Positions 28,947 to 38,268 of a stretch of 64,000 bases of DNA are shown one piece after another (the stretch's first letter is position 1; each line of letters starts with the position of its first letter). Source of the DNA: Gluconacetobacter diazotrophicus PA1 5. GTDB lineage: Bacteria; Pseudomonadota; Alphaproteobacteria; Acetobacterales; Acetobacteraceae. The notes beneath the pieces are model-generated. The model was not told the origin of the DNA. It worked only from the letters and a program-made list of their open reading frames with translations, and did not search any database. The stretch lies in NCBI RefSeq assembly GCF_000021325.1, contig NC_011365.1:1800001-1864000 (forward strand), written 5' to 3'. The position numbers were made by a program, and so were the translations under genes.

Positions 28947-29581
28947 ACGGCGCGATTCCGGCCTTCGCGCTGCCGCTTCTGGCCGCGATCGGCGTGCTGG
29001 CCTACTGCATCGGCAGCATTCCCTTCGGCCTGCTGCTGACGCAGTTCGGCGGGGCGGGCGACATCCGCACCATCGGGTCGGGCAATATCGGCGCGACCAA
29101 CGTGCTGCGCACCGGACGGCGCGGACTGGCGGCGGCGACGCTGCTGCTGGACGGGGCCAAGGGCGTGTTCGCGGTGATGTGCGGCTTCATCCTGTCGCCC
29201 TTCCATACCGGGCCGGCCATGGCGGTCGCGGCGCTGTTCGCGGTGGTCGGCCACTGCTTCCCCGTCTGGCTGAAATTTCGCGGCGGCAAGGGCGTGGCCA
29301 CCGGCCTGGGCGCGGTGCTGGCGCTGTCGCCGCTGACCGGCCTGGCCTGCTGCGCCATCTGGCTGGGCGTCGCGCGGCTGACGCGGATATCGTCGGCGGG
29401 GGCGCTGGCGGCGTTCGCGGCGATGCCGATGATGCTGGCGGCCCTGAACCACACCGGGGACGGTCCCGCGATCCCGGTCGGCGGGCTGCTGATCGCGCTG
29501 CTGGTCATCGCCCGCCATCGCGGCAATATCCGCCGCCTGGTGGACGGTACCGAGCCCCGGATCGGACGGAAGCGCCCGTGA
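28943..29581 (+). CDS. plsY: Glycerol-3-phosphate acyltransferase PlsY
   Basis: A 212-residue membrane enzyme that transfers acyl groups from acyl-phosphate to glycerol-3-phosphate in phospholipid synthesis. The three PlsY motifs are seen: AYCIGSIPFGLLL with GSGNIGATNVLRT, then HCFPVWLKFRGGKGVATGLG, and the C-terminal RHRGNIRRLVDGTEPRIG. Hydrophobic segments alternate with these loops. It overlaps both neighbours by 4 nt. Confidence 0.95.
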   Translation: MNGAIPAFALPLLAAIGVLAYCIGSIPFGLLLTQFGGAGDIRTIGSGNIGATNVLRTGRRGLAAATLLLDGAKGVFAVMCGFILSPFHTGPAMAVAALFAVVGHCFPVWLKFRGGKGVATGLGAVLALSPLTGLACCAIWLGVARLTRISSAGALAAFAAMPMMLAALNHTGDGPAIPVGGLLIALLVIARHRGNIRRLVDGTEPRIGRKRP

Positions 29582-30765
29582 TACCGGCCGGACCGCTGGC
29601 CGCCCGCCTGCGCCTGGCGCGCACCGAGGGGGTCGGCCCGGTCGGCTATCGCAAATTGCTGCTGGATTACGGCGACGCCGAGCGTGCGCTGGCCGCCCTG
29701 CCCGCCCGGGCGCGGGCGGCGGGGCGGGCCCGCGCGTTGCGCATTCCGCCGGCCGAGGACATCGCGGCGGAAATCGACGGCACCATGGCCCTGGGCGGAC
29801 GGATCATCATGCTGGGCGATCCGGACTATCCGCCGCTGCTGGCCGGCATTCACGACGCGCCGCCGGCGCTGTCGGTGCTGGGTGACGCGGCCCTGCTGGC
29901 GGGATGCGGCATCGCGATCGTGGGCGCGCGCAACGCGTCGTCGAACGGCGCGCGCATGGCCGAAAGCCTGGCGGCGACGCTGGCCAGCCAGGGGCTGACG
30001 ATCATATCGGGCCTGGCGCGGGGAATCGACGCCGCCGCCCATCGCGGCGCGATGCGTGCCGGCGTCACCATCGCGGCGGTCGCCGGCGGGCTGGACCGGC
30101 CCTATCCGCCGGACCACGCGGAATTGCAGGGCAGGATTGCACAGCACGGGGTAGTGGTCACGGAAACCCCGCTGGGCACGGCGCCGCAGAGCCGCCATTT
30201 CCCGCGCCGCAACCGGCTGATCGCCGGCCTGGCGCTGGGCTGCGTGGTCGTCGAGGCCGCGCTGCGATCGGGCAGCCTGATCACGGCCGACCTGGCCGCC
30301 GGCTACGGCCGCGTCCTGTTCGCCGTGCCCGGATCGCCGCTGGACGCGCGCAGCCGCGGCAGCAATGCCCTGCTGCGGCGCGGCGCGATCCTGACCGAGA
30401 GCGAGCAGGACGTGCTGGCCGAGCTGCCCGCCGGATGGCAGGGGCGCAGACAGCCCGAAAGCAGACAGCCCGAAAACGGCGTGGCGCAGACCCAGGCGGC
30501 CTGGCCGGAACCGCCCGCGTTCCCCGCCCCGACGCCCCTGTCGGAGGGTCCCGGCGGGCAGGCGGAAATCCGTGATGCGATCCTGACGCTGCTGTCTTTC
30601 ACGCCAACGCCGGTTGACGATCTCGTACGGCGCTGCCAGTTCTCGACATCGGCTATCCTGACCGTACTGTCGGAACTGGAGCTGGCAGGCAACATCGAGA
30701 CCCTTCCCGGTGGAAGCGTTGTCCTTCCGTCCCAGCCCGACGAGACCGGCCGGACCCTGGAATAG
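29578..30765 (+). CDS. dprA: DNA processing protein DprA
   Basis: A 395-residue recombination mediator that protects incoming single-stranded DNA and loads RecA. The Rossmann core has IAIVGARNASSNGARMAE, IISGLARGIDAAAHRGAM, GGLDRPYPPDH and FPRRNRLIAGLA, all typical. The C-terminal 70 residues form the winged-helix DprA tail (LLSFTPTPVDDLVRRCQFSTSAIL). The start is GTG at 29578, overlapping plsY; no upstream ATG in frame is plausible. Together with comEC it suggests a natural transformation pathway. Confidence 0.94.
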   Translation: MIPAGPLAARLRLARTEGVGPVGYRKLLLDYGDAERALAALPARARAAGRARALRIPPAEDIAAEIDGTMALGGRIIMLGDPDYPPLLAGIHDAPPALSVLGDAALLAGCGIAIVGARNASSNGARMAESLAATLASQGLTIISGLARGIDAAAHRGAMRAGVTIAAVAGGLDRPYPPDHAELQGRIAQHGVVVTETPLGTAPQSRHFPRRNRLIAGLALGCVVVEAALRSGSLITADLAAGYGRVLFAVPGSPLDARSRGSNALLRRGAILTESEQDVLAELPAGWQGRRQPESRQPENGVAQTQAAWPEPPAFPAPTPLSEGPGGQAEIRDAILTLLSFTPTPVDDLVRRCQFSTSAILTVLSELELAGNIETLPGGSVVLPSQPDETGRTLE

Positions 30766-30786
30766 ATTGCGTGATCCGGAGACAGA

Positions 30787-33561
30787 ATGACTGACGTCGT
30801 CGTGGTCGAGTCGCCTGCCAAGGCGAAGACGATCAACAAGTATCTGGGGGACGGATTCACGGTTCTTGCCTCGTTCGGCCATGTCCGCGACCTGCCGCCG
30901 AAGGATGGCAGCGTCCGCCCCGACGAGAATTTCGCCATGGACTGGCAGGCCGACGAGCGCGGCAGCCGGCAGATGGCCGCGATCGCCAAGGCGTTGCGCG
31001 GGGCGCGGCATCTGTACCTGGCCACTGACCCGGATCGCGAGGGCGAGGCGATTTCCTGGCATGTCCGCGCGATGCTGGAGGAAAAGAACCTGCTGAAGGG
31101 GGTGGACGTCCAGCGCGTCACCTTCAACGAGATCACCAAGAGCGCCATCCGCGCCGCGATGGCCCAGCCGCGCGACCTGGACCAGCCGCTGATCGAGGCC
31201 TATCTGGCCCGGCGCGCGCTGGATTACCTGGTGGGCTTCACCCTGTCGCCCGTGCTGTGGCGCAAGCTGCCGGGGTCGCGCAGCGCCGGCCGGGTACAGT
31301 CGGTCGCCCTGCGCCTGATCTGCGAGCGCGAGGCGGAGATCGAGAGCTTCCGCGCCCGCGAATACTGGACGGTGGCCGCGCAGTTCACCACGCCCGGCGG
31401 CGCGGCCTTCACCGCGCGGCTGACGCACCTGGCCGGCCGCAAGCTGGACCAGTTCGACCTGCATGACGAAGCCGGGGCCATGGCGGCCAAGGCGGCCGTC
31501 GAGGCCGGGCGCTTCGCCGTGCAGTCGGTGGAACGGCGCAAGGTCCGCCGCAACCCGCCGCCGCCCTTCACGACCTCGACCATGCAGCAGGAAGCGTCGC
31601 GCAAGCTGGGCATGGGCGCGCAGGGCACCATGCGCACCGCCCAGCAGCTGTACGAAGGCATCGACCTGGGCGGCGAGACGGTCGGTCTGATCACCTATAT
31701 GCGAACCGATGGCGTGCAGATGGCCGGCGAGGCCATCGCCGCCATCCGCGGCCATATCGGCGAGAGCTTCGGCGCGCCCTACGTGCCCGAGAAGGCCCGG
31801 ATCTATTCCACCAAGGCGAAGAACGCCCAGGAAGCGCACGAGGCGATCCGCCCCACCGATGTCAGCCGCACCCCGGCGCAGATGGCCCGCTACCTGAATG
31901 ACGAGCAGCGGCGGCTGTACGAACTGATCTGGAAACGGTCGGTCGCCAGCCAGATGCAGTCGGCCGAACTGGACCAGGTGATCGTCGAGATCGCGGATGC
32001 CGGAGGGGCCGCCACCCTGCGCGCCACCGGGTCGATGATCGCCTTCGACGGGTTCCTGAAGCTGTACAGCGAAGGCCGGGACGACGCCGCGCCGAAGGAC
32101 GAGCAGGACGACGACAGCCGCATGCTGCCGCCGATGCGCGAGCGCGACGCGCTGAAAACCGGCGAGGTCGCGGCCGACCAGCATTTCACCCAGCCGCCGC
32201 CGCGCTTCTCCGAAGCGTCGCTGGTCAAGAAGATGGAAGAGATCGGGATCGGCCGGCCGTCGACCTATGCCTCGATCCTGACGGTGCTGCGCGACCGCAA
32301 TTACGTGCGGCTGGATGCCCGCCGCTTCGTCCCCGAGGACCGGGGGCGGCTGGTCACCGCGTTCCTGACCTCGTTCTTCGAACGCTATGTGGACACGCAG
32401 TTCACGGCGGGGCTGGAAGAGCAGCTGGACGACATATCCGGTGGGCGGGCCGACTGGCGCGACGTGATGTCGGCCTTCTGGCAGGATTTTTCCCGCGCGG
32501 TGGACCAGACGAAGGATCTGAAGATCTCCGACGTCATCAGCGCGCTGGATGCCGACCTGGCGCCGCATTTCTTCCCCGCGCACCTCGACGGCAGCGATCC
32601 GCGCGTCTGCACCGCCTGCGGCACCGGGCGGCTGGGGCTGAAGCTGGGGCGGTACGGCGCCTTCATCGGCTGTTCCAACTATCCGACCTGCCAGTTCACC
32701 CGCCGCCTGGTGGTGGACCCCAAGGAGGACGGCGAGGCCGACACGCTGAAGGACGGCATGCGCCTGCTGGGCCAGACGCCCGGCGGCGAGGATGTGACCG
32801 TGCGGCGCGGCCCGTGGGGCCTGTACGTCCAGCAGGGCGAACCCGACCCCGAGGACAAGAAGGCCAAGCCCCGGCGCGCCACCATTCCGCGCGGGATCGA
32901 AGGCGACAAGATCACGCTGGACCAGGCGCTGGGCCTGCTCTCGCTGCCGCGGGTCGTCGGCATCCATCCGGAAACCGGCGAGCAGATCGAGGCCGGGCTT
33001 GGCCGCTTCGGGCCATACGTGAAGATGGGCGCGGTCTATGGATCGCTGGACAAGGATGACGACATCCTGACGGTCGGGCTGAACCGGGCGGTGGACGTGC
33101 TGGCCCGCAAGCTGGCCTCGGTCCGCACCATCGCGCCGCACCCCAAGGATGGCGAGCCGGTGATCGTCCGCAAGGGACGGTTCGGACCGTATATCCAGCA
33201 TGGCACGATGGTGGTGAACGTGCCCCGGGGCGAGGCCATGGAGGACGTGACCCTGGACCAGGCGGTGGCGCTGCTGGCCGAAAAGGGCAAGCCGCTGAAG
33301 CCCAAGGGCAAGGCCGCGGCGAAGAAGGCCCCCGCCCGGAAGACGGCCGCCAGGAAGGCGCCGGCCAAGACCGCGGCGAAGAAAGCCGCCCCGGACGGGG
33401 ATGCCGATACGCAGGCCAGGGCCGCGAAACCCCCGGCGCGCAAGGCCGCCGCCCGCAAGACCCCGGCCGGCAAGGCAACGGGCAAGACCGCGAAGGGCAA
33501 GGCCGAACCCGGCGAGGGTGCCGGGCCCCGCACGCGGCGCACGGCGACCGAGGCCGGCTGA
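30787..33561 (+). CDS. topA: DNA topoisomerase I with Lys/Ala-rich C-terminal tail
   Basis: A 924-residue type IA topoisomerase. TOPRIM: DVVVVESPAKAKTINKYLG and YLATDPDREGEAISWH; catalytic tyrosine 304 in LITYMRTDGVQM. One four-cysteine zinc element (CTACGTG..CSNYPTC) lies near 605-640, followed by TopA C-terminal repeats (GRFGPYVKMG, GRFGPYIQHG). The last 90 residues are almost entirely KAAAKKAPARK-type, a basic tail expected to bind DNA, similar to the HisE tail. It begins 21 nt after dprA, a common alphaproteobacterial order. Confidence 0.96.
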   Translation: MTDVVVVESPAKAKTINKYLGDGFTVLASFGHVRDLPPKDGSVRPDENFAMDWQADERGSRQMAAIAKALRGARHLYLATDPDREGEAISWHVRAMLEEKNLLKGVDVQRVTFNEITKSAIRAAMAQPRDLDQPLIEAYLARRALDYLVGFTLSPVLWRKLPGSRSAGRVQSVALRLICEREAEIESFRAREYWTVAAQFTTPGGAAFTARLTHLAGRKLDQFDLHDEAGAMAAKAAVEAGRFAVQSVERRKVRRNPPPPFTTSTMQQEASRKLGMGAQGTMRTAQQLYEGIDLGGETVGLITYMRTDGVQMAGEAIAAIRGHIGESFGAPYVPEKARIYSTKAKNAQEAHEAIRPTDVSRTPAQMARYLNDEQRRLYELIWKRSVASQMQSAELDQVIVEIADAGGAATLRATGSMIAFDGFLKLYSEGRDDAAPKDEQDDDSRMLPPMRERDALKTGEVAADQHFTQPPPRFSEASLVKKMEEIGIGRPSTYASILTVLRDRNYVRLDARRFVPEDRGRLVTAFLTSFFERYVDTQFTAGLEEQLDDISGGRADWRDVMSAFWQDFSRAVDQTKDLKISDVISALDADLAPHFFPAHLDGSDPRVCTACGTGRLGLKLGRYGAFIGCSNYPTCQFTRRLVVDPKEDGEADTLKDGMRLLGQTPGGEDVTVRRGPWGLYVQQGEPDPEDKKAKPRRATIPRGIEGDKITLDQALGLLSLPRVVGIHPETGEQIEAGLGRFGPYVKMGAVYGSLDKDDDILTVGLNRAVDVLARKLASVRTIAPHPKDGEPVIVRKGRFGPYIQHGTMVVNVPRGEAMEDVTLDQAVALLAEKGKPLKPKGKAAAKKAPARKTAARKAPAKTAAKKAAPDGDADTQARAAKPPARKAAARKTPAGKATGKTAKGKAEPGEGAGPRTRRTATEAG

Positions 33562-33563
33562 CG

Positions 33564-35909
33564 ATGGGGGGACGGAACCCGTCCGACCCTCAGCCGACCG
33601 CCTGCCCGTCGCCCGACGTTCCGCCGACCGATCCGCGCCCCCCGGCCCCGCCGCAGCCGGGCGGGGGCCTGCCGGACCGCGAGGCGCTGCGCCGGTTCGT
33701 CACCGAGGCCAGCGGCCGTGTCGGCAAGCGCGAGATCGCGCGCGCCTTCAACCTGGGTCCCGAGCACAAGGCGGCGCTGCGCGCCATGCTGCGCGAACTG
33801 GCGCTGGAGGGCACGCTGGTCCCGGCCGGCGCCAGGCGCTTCCGCGCGTCCGCCGCCATGCCCGAGGCCGCGTTGGTGCAGGTGACGGGCACCGACCCGG
33901 ACGGCGACCCGATCGCCCGCCCCGTGGTGTGGGATGGCGACGGCCCGGCGCCGGTCGTCTTCATGCATCCCGAGCAGAAGGGCCGCCCCGCGCTGGCGCC
34001 CGGCGAGCGGGTGGTGGCGCGGCTGAAGCGACTCGGCCCCGGCCGGTACGAAGGCCGCACCCTGCGCCGCCTGACCGATGCGCCGGGCCGCATCGTGGGC
34101 GTGTTCCGCCCGACGACCCTGTATGACGGCCCTGGGCCGCTAGCCCCGCCCCGCCGGCACGCCGAGGCCGGGCGCCTGGTTCCGGCCGACCGCCGGGCGA
34201 AGGCGGAATGGATCATCCCCGCGGGCGAGACGATGGGCGCCGAGGCCGAGGAGGTCGTCGTGGCCGAGCCGCTGCCGCTGGCGGGGTCCGGCCTGAAACC
34301 CGCGCGGATCGTGGCCCGGCTGGGCCCGATGGGCGATGCGCGGTCGGTCAGCCTGCTGGCGATCCACACCCATTCGATTCCCGACCAGTTCCCCGCCGAG
34401 GCGCTGTCCGAAGCGGAACGGGCGCGCGGCGTGTCGCCCGAGGGTCGCGAGGATCTGCGCGACGTGCCGCTGATCACCATCGACGGGGAGGATGCCCGGG
34501 ATTTCGACGACGCGGTCTATGCCGAGCCGGACGGCGACGGATTCCGCCTGATCGTCGCCATTGCGGACGTGGCGCATTACGTCCGCCCCGGATCGGCCCT
34601 GGACCGCGAGGCGCGGCGGCGGGGCAATTCGGTCTATTTCCCCGACCGGGTGGTGCCGATGCTGCCCGAGGCGCTGTCGAACGGATGGTGCTCGCTGCGC
34701 CCGGGCGAGGATCGGGGCTGCCTGTTCGCCGAGATCTTCATCGACGCGGCGGGGAACAAGACCCGCCACCGCTTCGGCCGCGGCATCATGCGCAGCGCCG
34801 CGCGCCTGACCTACGACCAGGCCCAGGCGATCGTCGGAAACGTGGAGGAGAGCCAGCAGGAAACCGGCCTGCCGGACGGGCTGATCAACACATTGTTTAC
34901 GGCGTGGCGCGCACTGTCGACGGCGCGCGCGCGGCGTGGCACGCTGGATCTCGATGTGCCGGAGCGCGTGGTGCGACTCGACACGTCCGGGCGGATCACC
35001 GCCATCGAACCCCGCCCCCGTCACGACAGCCATCGCCTGATCGAGGAATTCATGGTGCTGGCCAATGTTGCCGCCGCCGAGGAACTGGAACGAAGGCGCC
35101 GGCCCTGCCTGTATCGTATCCACGCGCCGCCTTCGCCCGAACGGGCCGAGGCGATGCGCGACAGCCTGTCGGCCATGGGGTTCGACCTGCCGCCGCCCGG
35201 GGCGCTGCGCGCGCGCGACCTGGGCGCGGTGCTGGCGCGCGCCGCGCAGGGCGAGGCATCCGGCCCCGCCAGCGGCACGCCCGTCAGCGGAACCCTGGTC
35301 AGCGAGACGATCCTGCGGGCGCAGAGCCAGGCCGAATACAGCCCCGACAATATCGGCCATTTCGGCCTGGCGCTGCCGGCCTATGCCCATTTCACCAGCC
35401 CGATCCGCCGCTATGCCGACCTGCTGGTGCATCGCGCCCTGATCGGGATGGGCACGCAGCCGGCCGACGGCATGCCGGCCGCCGACGCCGCATGCCTGGA
35501 CGAGATCGGCGAGCAGGTCAGCACCGCCGAGCGCCGCGCCGCGCTGGCCGAGCGCGAGACGACGGAACGCTATGTCGCCGCATGGCTGGCGGACCGGGTC
35601 GGGGCGGAATTTTCCGGCCATGTGTCGGGCGTAACCCGGTTCGGCGCGTTCGTGACATTGACGCAGACCGGCGCCACCGGTCTGGTACCGGTATCGACCC
35701 TGCCCGACGATGTCTGGACGCATGACGAAAAGACCCAAACCCTGCGTGGCCGCCACGGTGGACTGGCCTTGCGGCTGGGCCAGCCGGTCACGGTACGGCT
35801 GGTCGAGGCGACACCGGTGACCGGCGGGCTGCTGTTCGCCCTGGTGGGCGCGAATCCAGCGGCGGCGTCCGGCCCGGCGCGCCGCGCGCGTGGCACGCGC
35901 CCACGCTGA
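33564..35909 (+). CDS. rnr: Ribonuclease R
   Basis: A 781-residue 3'-5' exoribonuclease. A winged-helix N-terminus (GKREIARAFNLGPEHKAALRAML) precedes cold-shock domains; the RNB catalytic core has ITIDGEDARDFDDAVYAE (metal-binding Asps), VAIADVAHYVRPGS and HFTSPIRRYADLLVHRAL; an S1 domain closes it (AEFSGHVSGVTRFGAFVTL). It starts 2 nt after the topA stop and overlaps the next gene by one base. Confidence 0.95.
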   Translation: MGGRNPSDPQPTACPSPDVPPTDPRPPAPPQPGGGLPDREALRRFVTEASGRVGKREIARAFNLGPEHKAALRAMLRELALEGTLVPAGARRFRASAAMPEAALVQVTGTDPDGDPIARPVVWDGDGPAPVVFMHPEQKGRPALAPGERVVARLKRLGPGRYEGRTLRRLTDAPGRIVGVFRPTTLYDGPGPLAPPRRHAEAGRLVPADRRAKAEWIIPAGETMGAEAEEVVVAEPLPLAGSGLKPARIVARLGPMGDARSVSLLAIHTHSIPDQFPAEALSEAERARGVSPEGREDLRDVPLITIDGEDARDFDDAVYAEPDGDGFRLIVAIADVAHYVRPGSALDREARRRGNSVYFPDRVVPMLPEALSNGWCSLRPGEDRGCLFAEIFIDAAGNKTRHRFGRGIMRSAARLTYDQAQAIVGNVEESQQETGLPDGLINTLFTAWRALSTARARRGTLDLDVPERVVRLDTSGRITAIEPRPRHDSHRLIEEFMVLANVAAAEELERRRRPCLYRIHAPPSPERAEAMRDSLSAMGFDLPPPGALRARDLGAVLARAAQGEASGPASGTPVSGTLVSETILRAQSQAEYSPDNIGHFGLALPAYAHFTSPIRRYADLLVHRALIGMGTQPADGMPAADAACLDEIGEQVSTAERRAALAERETTERYVAAWLADRVGAEFSGHVSGVTRFGAFVTLTQTGATGLVPVSTLPDDVWTHDEKTQTLRGRHGGLALRLGQPVTVRLVEATPVTGGLLFALVGANPAAASGPARRARGTRPR

Positions 35910-37699
35910 TGCGCGCGCCATCCGTTCCCGTTCCGGCGGGCCCCGTTTCGGCGGGCTGGATCCCCGCCCCGCTCCGTGGGGCCGGGCGACGGGTCACGTC
36001 CGTGATCCTGCCGACGCGCACGATCGCCATCATGCTGATCGTCATCCACCTGATGACGCCCGTCCTGGCCCCCGTGGCGGCGCGCGCCGCCGGCACGCCC
36101 GCGCCACCCCCGCCCCCCCGGCCCGCGCCGACCCCCGGACAGGATACGAGGAGCCAGGATACGAGCCAGATTCTGGTCCAGGCGGACCCGGTGCCCCAGG
36201 CGGGCCAGTTGGACGCGGACATGACGATATCGGTCGTGAACGCGGCCCTGACCTTCCTGCTGCCCCGAACGCTGGAGAGCCACACGCCGCGCGATTTCTG
36301 CCTGTGGGGCCTGAACGGGCTGAGCGCGATCGACCCGTCCCTGACCGTCGTCGAGCAGAAGGGGCCCGAACAGAAAGGGGCGAACCAGAACGGGATCATC
36401 CAGCTTTCGCTGGGGCAGGAAATCGTGCTGCGCCTGCCCGCCCCCCCCGATTCCGACCAGGCGGGATGGACGGACCTGACCGTGCGGTTGATGCAGGCCG
36501 CCTGGGCCCGGTCGGGCACGGTGCGCGGCGCCGGCGCGGACGGTCTGATGCAAAGCTTCTTCGACGAACTGTTCAACCACATGGACCCGTATTCGCGTTA
36601 CGTCGCGCCCAGCCCGGCCACGACCGACCGCGACACGCGCACCGGCGGCGAGGCCGGGACCGGGCTGACATTGGGCCGCGACGCACGCTCGATCCTGATC
36701 ACCGGGGTCAATGCCAACGGGCCGGCCTGGCCGGCGGGTCTGGCGACGGGCCAGCGGCTGTACGCGGTCAATGGCCGTTCGACCCGTGACCAGGCGCCCG
36801 GAACGGTCGCCCAGTGGCTGCTGGGTGCGCCCGGCAGCACGGTGACGGTGACGGTTGGCGACGGGCGCGCCCGGCGCACCGTGACGCTGCGCCGGGCCTC
36901 GGTCCCGCCGGAGACGGTCTTCGCCTATGCCGCGGAACATATGGTGGTGATCCGCGTCACCGCGTTTTCGGCCGACACCGCGCAGGAAATGAGCCAGTAC
37001 CTGGACCAGGCATCCGACGACCAGCACCTGCGCGGACTGGTGCTGGACCTGCGCGGCAATCGCGGCGGGGTGCTGCAGCAGGCGGTGACGGCCAGCGCGC
37101 TGGTGCTGGACCAGGGCGTGGCGGCGATCACCCACGGGCGGGACCCGGAGGCCAACCATGTCTGGGCGGTGCAGGGCGGCGACATGACCGGGGGCGTGCC
37201 GATCGTGGTGCTGGTGGACGGGCGGACCGCCAGCGCGGCCGAGATCCTGGCCGCCTCGCTGGCCGACCACCGGCGCGCCGTGGTGGTGGGCAGCGCCACG
37301 CTGGGCAAGGGACTGGTGCAGACGATCGGCCAGATGCCCGACGGCGGTGAATTGTTCGTGACCTGGAGCCGCGTCCTGGCGCCGCTGGGCTGGCCGCTGC
37401 AGGGGCTGGGCGTCATGCCGCAGGTCTGCACCAGCCGGGGCGAAAGCGACCTGGAACGGCAGTTGCAGGACCTGGCGGCCGGCCAGGTGGACATGCGCGA
37501 CGCCGTCCAGGCGACACGCGCCACGCGCTATCCCGTGCCGGTGTCGCGCATCCTGGACCTGCGCCGCGCCTGCCCGGCGGCGATCGGCACCGATTCCGAC
37601 CTGGATGCCGCGCGGTCGCTGATCGACAATCCCGCCGAATATCGCGCCGCCCTGTCCGCCATCCCCGAGGAGAGCCCCTATGCGCCGCAGGCTGAATAA
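35909..37699 (+). CDS. S41 family (C-terminal processing) peptidase
   Basis: A 596-residue exported protease. A hydrophobic segment near residues 34-60 (TRTIAIMLIVIHLMTPVLAPVAARA) looks like a late signal/anchor, followed by a Pro-rich linker. A PDZ domain (GVNANGPAWPAGLATGQRLYAVNGRS) precedes the S41 core: LRGLVLDLRGNRGGVLQQAV, then DGRTASAAEILAASLADH with the catalytic Ser, and GSATLGKGLVQ with the Lys. Ctp proteases trim periplasmic proteins and cell-wall hydrolases. The start may lie downstream (MLIVIH) given the unusually long N-terminus. Confidence 0.9.
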   Translation: MRAPSVPVPAGPVSAGWIPAPLRGAGRRVTSVILPTRTIAIMLIVIHLMTPVLAPVAARAAGTPAPPPPPRPAPTPGQDTRSQDTSQILVQADPVPQAGQLDADMTISVVNAALTFLLPRTLESHTPRDFCLWGLNGLSAIDPSLTVVEQKGPEQKGANQNGIIQLSLGQEIVLRLPAPPDSDQAGWTDLTVRLMQAAWARSGTVRGAGADGLMQSFFDELFNHMDPYSRYVAPSPATTDRDTRTGGEAGTGLTLGRDARSILITGVNANGPAWPAGLATGQRLYAVNGRSTRDQAPGTVAQWLLGAPGSTVTVTVGDGRARRTVTLRRASVPPETVFAYAAEHMVVIRVTAFSADTAQEMSQYLDQASDDQHLRGLVLDLRGNRGGVLQQAVTASALVLDQGVAAITHGRDPEANHVWAVQGGDMTGGVPIVVLVDGRTASAAEILAASLADHRRAVVVGSATLGKGLVQTIGQMPDGGELFVTWSRVLAPLGWPLQGLGVMPQVCTSRGESDLERQLQDLAAGQVDMRDAVQATRATRYPVPVSRILDLRRACPAAIGTDSDLDAARSLIDNPAEYRAALSAIPEESPYAPQAE

Positions 37700-37717
37700 C
37701 CCGCCGGACGCCGGAGC

Positions 37718-38056
37718 ATGACCGAGGCCCGGCTGCGCACGGGGCTGTGGGCCGCCGCCGTGATCCGGCAGGCGAACCAGGACGGCCATCCCGCCATGGT
37801 CCTGCGGCGCGGCGATGCCGATGCCGGGGGCGTGCTGGCGGTGCTGCTGGGCCGCGACGGCCGCCTGTCGGTGCTGGGCCAGACCCGCGCGCCGGACGGG
37901 CGTCCGGCCTGGATCCGCGGCACGGGGACCGATCCGGTCGACCAGCAGGCCGCCGACGCCTACGTCGCCCGGCAGGTGAACCGCGACCCCGATCTGTGGG
38001 TGCTGGAATTCGACGCGCCGGACCTGATGCCGCCTTTCGAGGCCGTGCTGATCTGA
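37718..38056 (+). CDS. DUF1491 family protein
   Basis: A 112-residue soluble protein: RLRTGLWAAAVIRQANQDG-PAMVLRRGDADAGGVLAVL, then ADAYVARQVNRDPDLWVLEFD, the conserved features of DUF1491 proteins of alphaproteobacteria. The function is unknown. CCGGAG precedes the ATG, and the gene follows the S41 peptidase by 18 nt, so it is likely in the same transcript. Confidence 0.8.
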   Translation: MTEARLRTGLWAAAVIRQANQDGHPAMVLRRGDADAGGVLAVLLGRDGRLSVLGQTRAPDGRPAWIRGTGTDPVDQQAADAYVARQVNRDPDLWVLEFDAPDLMPPFEAVLI

Positions 38057-38268
38057 CCGCCGCCACCCCCCGAATTGTGTGTCAAATGCCACACAGCCGG
38101 ACCGGCCCTGTCACAGGCATGCCGCATTCGGTGGTATGCATGGCACCTATGGATTGCCATAAGCCCATCTTTCGGCAAAAGAAGGCAATGACTGAAAGGC
38201 CTGCCGAAGGGCGCGTTCACTCGACCGGACAGCATACCGGTACCGTCCGGCGAAGGGAGAAGAGACAT

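Noticed and set aside
29002-33201. A 1399-codon frame on the minus strand opposite plsY, dprA and topA
   Set aside because: It is antisense to well-identified genes, has no family motifs, and is the usual shadow frame of GC-rich coding sequence.
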